From CAADGN01 sp035443945 (lineage in GTDB: Bacteria; Planctomycetota; Phycisphaerae; Phycisphaerales; UBA1924): DNA of 39,286 nucleotides. Under the pieces are notes generated by a model. It saw only the letters and a program-made list of their open reading frames with translations, was not told where the DNA came from and did not search any database. Positions 32,589 to 39,286 of this stretch are shown in pieces; within the stretch, counting starts at the first letter, position 1, and every line of letters starts with the position of its first letter. The stretch is taken from NCBI GenBank assembly GCA_035443945.1, contig DAOMNQ010000029.1, positions 1 to 39,286 on the forward strand. Direction: 5' to 3'. The position numbers and the translations under genes were made by a program.

Positions 32589-33551
32589 TCACCCGCCGCT
32601 GACCAGTTCCAGCGTCGCCCGCTGGCGGATGCGCTGCGTCTGCTCAACCCTTCTGGCCGGGTCGGTCAGGTCCGGCATCGAGACCGACCAGTCCGAGTCC
32701 ATCGACATCTCCGACCGCACGATGCACCCGTCGGCGTGGTCGAAGTGCGTTTCCCCCGCCAGTCGCGAGTCGGTCAGCCGCACACGGACCAGCCCCTCCA
32801 GCAGCCGCGACAGGTCGTCACCATCGGGCCGCACGAGCGAGAGCGTGCCGACGGACTCGATGCGGGAGCACGGCCGCGCGGCTTGCCGGGCCGTGCCCCG
32901 GAGCGTGTGCCGCGTCCGCGACTCGACCACGCCGACGACGGGCATCGGCTGCCGGATCACCGTCTCCCACGACTCCCCGGTGCGCACGGCCCGCCCGGGC
33001 ACGAGCCTCAACGATTGCTCGATCTGCTGCCGCATCGATTCGTCGGTCAGCGTGGCGTTGAACCCGTCAAGTTGGGCATCCAGAATGCCCCCTGAGAGCG
33101 GCGAAGTGACGGACTTCATGAGGTCCGAAACGCCGCGAACCGCGAGCACCTGCCCTTCCGCGTCAACGTCGAAACTGATGGTCTTGCCCGCCAGCGCGGC
33201 GAATGGGGCGATCATCGGGTCCGACGCGGCCCCGTGCGTTCCCGGCCGATCGGAGTCGTACTCGACACGCCGCCCGTCGCGCGTCACGGCGACGGCGATC
33301 GCCTCGTAGGTCCGATCAACCGTCGCCACGCCGCGCGAATCCACACGCCGCACATCCTCGCGGTAGCGGATCGTGCGGACCCACTTCATGTCCGTGCCCT
33401 CGCCGCCGGCGATCGACTGGTCCATCTCCTCCACCACGCGATACGTGAGAGACCGCCCCTCGACCCACCGCCAGTGCAGGTCAAGGCGGTCCTGTGCGGA
33501 CGCGACGGCAGCAAAGAAGGACATGAGCACGAACACGGACAGCCGCAGCAT
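32589..33551 (-). CDS. secreted protein of unknown function (DUF6263-like)
   Basis: A 320-residue exported protein: signal peptide MLRLSVFVLMSFFAAVASAQ, then a beta-rich body starting DLHWRWVEGRSLTYRVVEEM. The pattern (L.W...G...Y) and PFAALAGKTISFDVDAEGQV suggest the planctomycete DUF6263 family, from memory and only tentatively. GGAGA lies 7 bases before the ATG. It ends 26 bases upstream of the aminotransferase start codon. A GGCACGTGCC palindrome (33587-33596) lies in its leader; such a short palindrome is expected by chance in a window this size. Confidence 0.72.
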   Translation of the reverse strand: MLRLSVFVLMSFFAAVASAQDRLDLHWRWVEGRSLTYRVVEEMDQSIAGGEGTDMKWVRTIRYREDVRRVDSRGVATVDRTYEAIAVAVTRDGRRVEYDSDRPGTHGAASDPMIAPFAALAGKTISFDVDAEGQVLAVRGVSDLMKSVTSPLSGGILDAQLDGFNATLTDESMRQQIEQSLRLVPGRAVRTGESWETVIRQPMPVVGVVESRTRHTLRGTARQAARPCSRIESVGTLSLVRPDGDDLSRLLEGLVRVRLTDSRLAGETHFDHADGCIVRSEMSMDSDWSVSMPDLTDPARRVEQTQRIRQRATLELVSGG

Positions 33552-33635
33552 GGGCAAGTCTCCACGGGAGGTGCAGGTACGATACCGGCACGTGCCCCCG
33601 ACGGCCGCACCGAACGAGGTCACTCACAAGCGAAC

Positions 33636-33660
33636 AGCCCCGGCGTCCTTCGCCGGGGCT
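33636..33660 (-). terminator. hairpin after the beta-helix gene
   Basis: A perfect 10-bp stem, AGCCCCGGCG / CGCCGGGGCT, with a 5-base loop, lying 34 bases after the stop of the surface-protein gene and upstream of the DUF6263-like gene. No T-run follows on the minus strand, so it may end transcription only weakly or protect the mRNA 3' end. Confidence 0.55.
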
Positions 33661-33693
33661 TGCTCGCCGCGTTCGCCGCCCGCCACCCCACGA

Positions 33694-36600
33694 TCAGGCG
33701 TGGACGGCGATCTCGCTGAGGTTCTCGGTGATCCAGGAGTCCATGCCCGGCGCCCAGTGAACGCGGATCACCTCACCGCCGGGGCCGACGCCGAGGATGT
33801 TGAGCGTGCCGGCCGCGGAGGCATGGGACGCAAGCCTGCCCGCCGGTCGCGCCTCGCCCTCCGCAAGCCCCTCGACGAGCGGCGAAACCACCCAGAGATC
33901 GAGCGTCGGCGTCCACCAGTAGACGGTCAGTTCGCCGTCGGCGTCGAGGCCGGCGTAGTTCAGCCCGCCCCAGGGTGTCGTGTAGCCGGTCAGTTGGCCC
34001 GGAACCAGCAGCGGACCGTCGGCGTTCTCGGTGAGGTCGTTGGTCAGCCAGTCGCCGCCGAACTGCGGCACCCACCAGGTCACCATGAGGCGACCGTCGG
34101 CGTTGAGGCCCGCAAGGTTGATGCCGTCCCACGAGGTGAGCGTGACGGCCAGTTGCCCGCTGATCAGGGGCGCGCCGGTGATCTCGGACAGGTTGTCCAC
34201 TCGCCACAGGCCGAACACACCGGGCATGATCCAGACGGACTGGATGTTCCCGTCGGCGTCGATGCCCGCGAGGTGCCAGGCGTTCCAGTTCGTGACATAC
34301 GCGATGAGATCGTTCAGGTCGGGCGTCGCCATGCCCTGCGGAGCCAGATGGTCGTCGGAGATGTTGACGAACGTCCAGGCGGGGTTGCCCGCGCCGTCCG
34401 TCTCGCCGGTCTGCTGGAAGGCGATCATGCGGCCGTCCTGAGCGATGCCGACGATCACGACGATGCCGTCCGTCGAGATGAAGTGCGTCAGCACGCGATC
34501 GGGCGAGATCGATCCGGGAAGTTCGTCCGTCAGGACACGAGCGGTCCACTCGCCGTCCGGGCCGCGTCGGAAGAGGATGAGATCGCCGTCGCTGGCCGCG
34601 ACCGCGTATGTCAGGCCGTCCTTGGGGTCTGTCCAGGTCGTACTGGGACCGGCGAAGACGCCCGGCACGCCTGTGCTCGTCTCACGAACGCGCCAGCCAG
34701 TTTCGGTCGGCTCGAAGACGAAGACGCGGCCGTCGAGATTGACGCCGATGATGCGGTGCGTGTCGCCGCTGTCAGTCGTGGCGCTGACGCGCGCGGCGTT
34801 GCGCACGAAGCGTGAGAGCCGAGGATCGAACTCGAACTCGGCAGGATCGCTCAGAGTGCCGACGTTGTCCACCGCAATAATCCGGAATCGCGCCGGCTCG
34901 CCGATGGGGATGCGGCTCGACGCGGCGGCGGAGACGAACGCCGTGAAGCCGTTGCTGCCGTCGGAGTCAACGAGCACGTCGTCGGCATCGACCACGCCGT
35001 CGCCGTTAAGGTCGAAGAACGCGATGAATCGGACCTCGGCGATCGAGCCGTCGGAATCGACCGCGGTCGCGGTGAGTGTGAACGAGGCGCCGCGCTCCAC
35101 CGCGCCGGAGGAAACGACGAGCGATTGCACGAACGGACGCGCGTTCGAGGAATCGAAAGCCACATCTGCTGCGAAGTCGTCGCTCAAGAAGCCGAGCGCG
35201 TTGACCGCCACAGCGATGAAGGTCTCGGCAGGGCCTGCCCCGGGGAAGGGGCCGACGTTCGCTGTCCAGCCGTCGGACGCGTCGGAGTCCGTCGAGAGGA
35301 GCTCGCCGTCGTCGGGGACGCCGTTGCGGTTGGCGTCGTGGTAGAAACGGACTTCGACGATCGGCGCGTCGCCGGGGTCCGCGATGATCGCGGTGAGCGC
35401 GAAGGAGTCCGGCAACCCGACGGGTGCGACGGACGGCGTGAGTGACGCGACCACCGGCGGGCCGTTATGCTCGAACGCGCCGATGTCCGCGGCCGCGCCG
35501 AAGACGCGGGCCTTGCCTCGGGTGTCGGTGTCGAGGTTCTGCGGGTTCGAGCCTGCGTCGATGGCCGGACTGCCGAAGAGGAGCGCGTACGTCGGTGTCG
35601 GACCGCCGTAGTCAGCAAGGGGCGCGAGCATGGGGTTGCCGCCGATAAGGTTGTGGCTTCCGCCGGCAGGATCCGGAAACGTCTGGCTCTCCAGGGCTGC
35701 GTTCGTGCGCGTGTTGTGAGAGACGATGGACGAGTAGAGATGGTTCTCGTTCTCCTGCCCGCTGTAGGTTGCGAACCAGATGCCGCCACCCTGATAGCCG
35801 ACACCGTTCGCATCGGCGGTGTTGTGGACGATCGTCGAGTTCGCGATCGTCGAGCGCGCGGCGAACACGCCTCCGCCGTTGGTCACAGCGCTGTTCCCGC
35901 TGACGGTGGAGTTGAGCAGGAGCGCGGTTCCGTCGAACGTCGGACTGAGAGCCAGTCCACCACCCTGCCCGGAGGACGTGTTCGCGCAGAAGAGAGACCC
36001 GCGGATCGTCGTGCTCTTGCCACTCGCGTACAAGCCGCCCCCGAAGGCCGCCTCGTTGCCCTCGAAACGGGAGTCAGAGATGTCGAGCGACCCTCCGAAG
36101 TGGTACAGTCCGCCACCGAAGCTGGTCCCTATCGAGTTGCCGGAGAACGTGGAACGCTCGACGACGACGTCGCCCCAGAGCGAGGCGCCCCGTCCGGTGT
36201 TGTCGGAGATGGTTGTGTCGCGGATCGTCACCTCGAACGGATCGCTCCCGCCGCTGCCGAGTGCGTACACCGACGCATTGCTGCCGTCGAGCGTTGTGTT
36301 TCCGGTAATCGTGGACCCATCGATCAGCAGACCGCCGTCCCACGCGCCAAAGGAATGGAATCTCACAGCGCCGACCTGCCCCGTATTCCCTGTGAACGTC
36401 GTGCCGGTGATGGATGCAGCGCCAGAGACCCAGGAGGGGGATACGAACACGGCGCCGGCGCCGTTGTCGCTCGTATTGCTTCGGAAGGTGGAGTCGCGAA
36501 GCTCGAGACTCGTCAGAAAACCAGCCGCGATGGCGCCGGCCTCTGCGCCACTGTTCTCCTCAAACTCGCATTCTGTAACCTCAACCGTCTGGCCTCCGAG

Positions 36601-37563
36601 GGCGAGCGCGCCAAACCATGCCACGGATGCCGAGTTCTCCCTGAAGACGGAGCCATGCACCCGTACAAGAGTCCACGCCGGCCCCTCGATGTGGACGGCC
36701 CCGTTGTTGTTGCCCTGGAATGTGGAGCCTGTGATGTTGAATGTTGACTGCACCATGACGGCCATGGCAGAGACTGCCGAGCCTTGGCCAGTGACCGAGT
36801 TCGCGGTGAACGTTGAATCCTCGATCACACACGAGGCGGGGTCCAAGCATGCCAGCCCCCCTCCCACATGGGCTGAGTTGCCGGTGAACGTCACGCCGCG
36901 CAGGCCAACCGGGCCGTTGATCACATGAGCGCCTCCCCCGCCCGCATGAGCGGTGTTGCCGGAGATCGTCGAGTCAACGATGGTCAGGCCGCGAGCCTGA
37001 ACGCCGCCGCCGGAGCCGATCGTCGCTGCATTGTTGGAGATTACGCTGCTGTCGATGGACACGGAGGCTTCCCGCGCGTCGATACCGCCGCCCCCCTGGC
37101 CCGCTGTGGCCTCGTTCTCAGTGATCACGGCGTTGCGGATCTCGAGATTCTCCTTCGAGTGGATCGCCCCGCCGAAGTCCGCCTTGCCGCCGATCAGCGT
37201 CAGGCCCTCGATGCGGACGTCCCGCACGTCCTCGGCCGTGCCGATGTTCACGGAGATAATGCGTGAGTTGCCGCCCGCGTTGATCGTCAGTTTGTCCGAA
37301 CCCGGACCGATGATGTCCAGGTCCTCGGTGATCTCCAACTGGCCCAGCAGGAGGTTGATCGTCCCGCCGTGGATGCCCTGGGCGAAGCGGATCTCATCGC
37401 GCGCCGCATCGGCGTTCGCCAGTTGGATGGCTTCGCGCAGGCTGAGGTTGCCGGCCGAGAAGTCGCCGTCCACAACGTCGGCCAGCGTGTCCACGGTGAA
37501 AGCCGCGAGCAGAGTGCGGGATTCGAGACTCTCGAAGAACCGATCGGGCCTTGTCTGGTTCAT
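33694..37563 (-). CDS. LEPR-XLL beta-helix / seven-unit propeller surface protein
   Basis: A 1289-residue exported protein. Residues ~9-22 (FFESLESRTLLAAF) are the LEPR-XLL-type N-terminus found in planctomycete surface proteins. LSLREAIQLANAD is a CSLREA motif. Residues ~60-690 are a right-handed parallel beta-helix with many SGNTA/GGGL repeats, as in chlamydial Pmp-like proteins. Two Ig-like modules follow, with calcium-loop-like DANRNGVPDDGE and DLNGDGVVDADD. The last ~370 residues hold seven repeats of the form (I/L)xxAGxxADGxLxVxWW..P...W. The start was chosen at MNQTRPDRFF after GAAGGGG; the frame is open to 37686. Probable role: adhesion or glycan binding at the cell surface. Confidence 0.88.
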   Translation of the reverse strand: MNQTRPDRFFESLESRTLLAAFTVDTLADVVDGDFSAGNLSLREAIQLANADAARDEIRFAQGIHGGTINLLLGQLEITEDLDIIGPGSDKLTINAGGNSRIISVNIGTAEDVRDVRIEGLTLIGGKADFGGAIHSKENLEIRNAVITENEATAGQGGGGIDAREASVSIDSSVISNNAATIGSGGGVQARGLTIVDSTISGNTAHAGGGGAHVINGPVGLRGVTFTGNSAHVGGGLACLDPASCVIEDSTFTANSVTGQGSAVSAMAVMVQSTFNITGSTFQGNNNGAVHIEGPAWTLVRVHGSVFRENSASVAWFGALALGGQTVEVTECEFEENSGAEAGAIAAGFLTSLELRDSTFRSNTSDNGAGAVFVSPSWVSGAASITGTTFTGNTGQVGAVRFHSFGAWDGGLLIDGSTITGNTTLDGSNASVYALGSGGSDPFEVTIRDTTISDNTGRGASLWGDVVVERSTFSGNSIGTSFGGGLYHFGGSLDISDSRFEGNEAAFGGGLYASGKSTTIRGSLFCANTSSGQGGGLALSPTFDGTALLLNSTVSGNSAVTNGGGVFAARSTIANSTIVHNTADANGVGYQGGGIWFATYSGQENENHLYSSIVSHNTRTNAALESQTFPDPAGGSHNLIGGNPMLAPLADYGGPTPTYALLFGSPAIDAGSNPQNLDTDTRGKARVFGAAADIGAFEHNGPPVVASLTPSVAPVGLPDSFALTAIIADPGDAPIVEVRFYHDANRNGVPDDGELLSTDSDASDGWTANVGPFPGAGPAETFIAVAVNALGFLSDDFAADVAFDSSNARPFVQSLVVSSGAVERGASFTLTATAVDSDGSIAEVRFIAFFDLNGDGVVDADDVLVDSDGSNGFTAFVSAAASSRIPIGEPARFRIIAVDNVGTLSDPAEFEFDPRLSRFVRNAARVSATTDSGDTHRIIGVNLDGRVFVFEPTETGWRVRETSTGVPGVFAGPSTTWTDPKDGLTYAVAASDGDLILFRRGPDGEWTARVLTDELPGSISPDRVLTHFISTDGIVVIVGIAQDGRMIAFQQTGETDGAGNPAWTFVNISDDHLAPQGMATPDLNDLIAYVTNWNAWHLAGIDADGNIQSVWIMPGVFGLWRVDNLSEITGAPLISGQLAVTLTSWDGINLAGLNADGRLMVTWWVPQFGGDWLTNDLTENADGPLLVPGQLTGYTTPWGGLNYAGLDADGELTVYWWTPTLDLWVVSPLVEGLAEGEARPAGRLASHASAAGTLNILGVGPGGEVIRVHWAPGMDSWITENLSEIAVHA

Positions 37564-37570
37564 CGCGTAC

Positions 37571-37658
37571 CCCTTCGCACTTGCCGCGGGACGGGCGGCG
37601 GGCGGCATGTCCCGCGCCCCAAGCGACGGGAGACTCCACAGAGCGACATTGCGAAGGG
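37571..37658 (-). promoter_or_regulatory. structured leader masking the ribosome site of the surface protein gene
   Basis: Nested inverted repeats in the 98-base gap before the gene: an outer 9-bp perfect pair CCCTTCGCA (37571-37579) / TGCGAAGGG (37650-37658) and an inner 7-bp pair GCGGGAC (37586-37592) / GTCCCGC (37609-37615). In the mRNA the outer stem's 3' arm is UGCGAAGGG, which contains most of the GAAGGGG ribosome site, 7 bases before the ATG. Folding would hide the site. Confidence 0.4.
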
Positions 37659-37661
37659 AAA

Positions 37662-39286
37662 TCAGCCCCCGAGGCGTGCCCGCCACCGGGCAGCCTCAGC
37701 GGCATGGCCCGCATCCGGCTCGACGGCGTCGAGCATGTCGTAGGCGTCGGCCAAGGCGGCTGCGGCGTCGAGGAACGAAGGGGCGGCAGGCCCCAGGAGG
37801 CCTTCGAGGGCTACGGCGGCCTCCAGCAGCACCGGCACCGCCGCAGCCGGATCGCGGGCCGCCAGGTGCGTCTTCCCGAGCATGACCATCAGAACAGGGA
37901 CGTACAGATGGTCCGACGGCAGATGACGCTCCGCGAGGTTAAGCGCGGCGTGGAGGTGCTCTCTCGCCTCGTCGTGGCGTCCGATCGTTCGCAGCACGCT
38001 GCTGTACATCCCGCGCGAGATGATCGAGTCCGGGTGCTCAGGGCCGAGGACGGCATCGCTCCCGAGCCAGACCTGGCGCATGAGCGGCTCGGCCTGATCG
38101 TTCTCACGCCGGTACGCGTGGAACGTCCCGAGATTGCTCATCGCCAGGAGCGAGTCCTGATGCATCGGCCCGTGCAGCCGGAGGTTTGCGTCGAGGGCCT
38201 GCCTGAGGAGGGCGTAGGACTCATCAGCCCGATCCGGAAACTCGGATAGAAGCGTGGCGAGATTGTTGATGCTCGTGATGGTCGAGGGATGATTGTCGCC
38301 GTGCAATCTCCTCCGGATAGCGAGGCTCTCACGGAGGAATGCCTCGCTCTCCGCGTACCGTCCGGTCACATGCAGCAGGGTGCCGAGACTGCTCGCCGCG
38401 TCGAGTGTGTCCGGGTGCTCTCGGCCGAGCGTTCGGAGCCTCGCCTCGTACGCGCTCCGCAACAGCCGCTCTGATTCCTCCATCTGGCCGATCTGCCCGA
38501 GGAAGTTCCCGAGCGAGTTCATCGCCGCGAGCGTCTCCGGAGCGTCAGGCCCGAGTGCGGATCGAAATCCCTCGAGCGCCTGCCGGTAGCGGGCGTCGGC
38601 GTCGTCGAGCCGACCCAGGTTGAACGCCGCGTCCGCGAGGCCGATGAGCGGACGGATGGTGTCCGGATGATCTCCCGAAAGCACGGCCTGGCGGGCGGCT
38701 CGTACCCGCAGCAACCGCCGCTCGGCCTCGTCCGGTCGGCCGAGTTGCGCGAACATGACCGCCTCGTTGTTCAGCGCGTCCAGCGTCGGCTCCGCGGCTT
38801 CGCCGAGCGTTGCACGAAACAGGTCGAGCGAGCGAGTCCGCGGACGCTCAGCATGATGAGGCAGGCCGAGCGTCAGGTAACTGTCCGCGATCGTCCCGAG
38901 CAGTGTGGCGAGCACGACCGGACGATCGCCAAACTCTCGCTCCGCCGCACGCTCCGCCGGTTGGAGCAGATGCTCGTGCAGAACCGCCAAGGCAGCGTTC
39001 GTCGGATTCGCCAGGTGCAGGTACTCACTGAACACACCCACGGAAGCGCCGGCGGGAACATCCCCCGCTCCGTGCTCGAGAGCACGGGCGACATCGGCCG
39101 TGAGTGAGTCAGCGATCGCGCCCGCCATGACGGCTGGGTCAAGATCGCTCAGCATCCGGGCCTGGAACGACGCAACGGAGGAAACGTCCCGCAAGTGCCG
39201 TTCCGACTGCCGGCGCTGATACGTCGCCTCGACCCCGAACGCCACCGACACGCCCGTCGCGGCGAGGAGCGTGATCGCGACGACGG
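37662..39286 (-). CDS. TPR-repeat protein, probably the C-terminal part of a Ser/Thr kinase (partial)
   Basis: 541 codons are in the window and the frame is open at the right edge. It begins with a membrane helix (VVAITLLAATGVSVAFG), then the linker VEATYQRRQSERHLRDVSSV, then about ten kinesin-light-chain-type TPRs (units such as AEAFLRESLAIRRRLHGDN and HPDTLDAASSLGTLL). This arrangement is the usual one for planctomycete kinases: an N-terminal PknB-type domain, one membrane helix and outside TPRs. The kinase domain itself is not visible here, so that part is inference. The gene ends 98 bases before the surface-protein ATG. Confidence 0.85.
   Translation of the reverse strand, partial: VVAITLLAATGVSVAFGVEATYQRRQSERHLRDVSSVASFQARMLSDLDPAVMAGAIADSLTADVARALEHGAGDVPAGASVGVFSEYLHLANPTNAALAVLHEHLLQPAERAAEREFGDRPVVLATLLGTIADSYLTLGLPHHAERPRTRSLDLFRATLGEAAEPTLDALNNEAVMFAQLGRPDEAERRLLRVRAARQAVLSGDHPDTIRPLIGLADAAFNLGRLDDADARYRQALEGFRSALGPDAPETLAAMNSLGNFLGQIGQMEESERLLRSAYEARLRTLGREHPDTLDAASSLGTLLHVTGRYAESEAFLRESLAIRRRLHGDNHPSTITSINNLATLLSEFPDRADESYALLRQALDANLRLHGPMHQDSLLAMSNLGTFHAYRRENDQAEPLMRQVWLGSDAVLGPEHPDSIISRGMYSSVLRTIGRHDEAREHLHAALNLAERHLPSDHLYVPVLMVMLGKTHLAARDPAAAVPVLLEAAVALEGLLGPAAPSFLDAAAALADAYDMLDAVEPDAGHAAEAARWRARLGG

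Noticed and set aside
1..39286. tRNA or rRNA genes
   Set aside because: Gaps between genes are short, and I saw no cloverleaf pattern or rRNA-like sequence in them.

Overview
The window is GC-rich, densely coded DNA, most likely from a member of the Planctomycetota, perhaps Phycisphaerae-like. The indicators are a secreted beta-helix protein with a LEPR-XLL-type N-terminus (FFESLESRTLLAA), a membrane-anchored TPR protein of the kind usually fused to a Ser/Thr kinase, many Tat-exported Gfo/Idh/MocA oxidoreductases with DUF1080 and AP-endonuclease-2-type TIM barrels, and LysW-dependent amino acid synthesis. Most genes have a clear GGAG-type ribosome site, and many neighbours overlap by ATGA or GTGA. 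I saw no rRNA, tRNA, CRISPR array or transposase.

Layout. 1-3831 (minus): lysW-lysX-lysY-lysZ-lysK, the carrier-protein route from alpha-aminoadipate to lysine; lysK runs off the left edge. 3832-4139: a leader with a good sigma70-like promoter (TTGACG, 17 bp, TATGTT), a 39-codon peptide ending in a cluster of three AAA lysine codons, an antiterminator arm inside that peptide, and a hairpin-plus-T5 terminator just before lysW. This looks like a complete, translation-coupled lysine attenuator and is the most interesting thing in the window.

4140-21288: a carbohydrate region. On the minus strand apbE, a Tat-exported Gfo/Idh oxidoreductase and a DUF1080-GH29 fucosidase fusion are collinear. On the plus strand an FGE-like protein is followed by two paralogous Tat-exported Gfo/Idh proteins alternating with two Tat-exported TIM barrels. 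Then come a PIN toxin-antitoxin pair, an MFS nucleoside-type symporter with a cytosolic TIM barrel, and a second minus-strand set (TIM barrel, Gfo/Idh, tandem DUF1080). Together these fit oxidation of glycosides to 3-keto sugars followed by cleavage. A 457-bp GxxExxY cassette bounded by inverted ~30-bp repeats sits inside the second set.

21392-29980: a 1274-residue fusion of an M14 carboxypeptidase and an S9 DPP-IV-like peptidase, a secreted alpha/beta hydrolase paired with a glycerate-2-kinase-type protein, and two small membrane proteins (DUF4190, DUF2752).

29931-39286 (minus): an AtoE-type transporter, a class I aminotransferase, a secreted DUF6263-like protein, a large beta-helix/propeller surface protein with a structured leader, and the C-terminal part of the TPR protein, which runs off the right edge.
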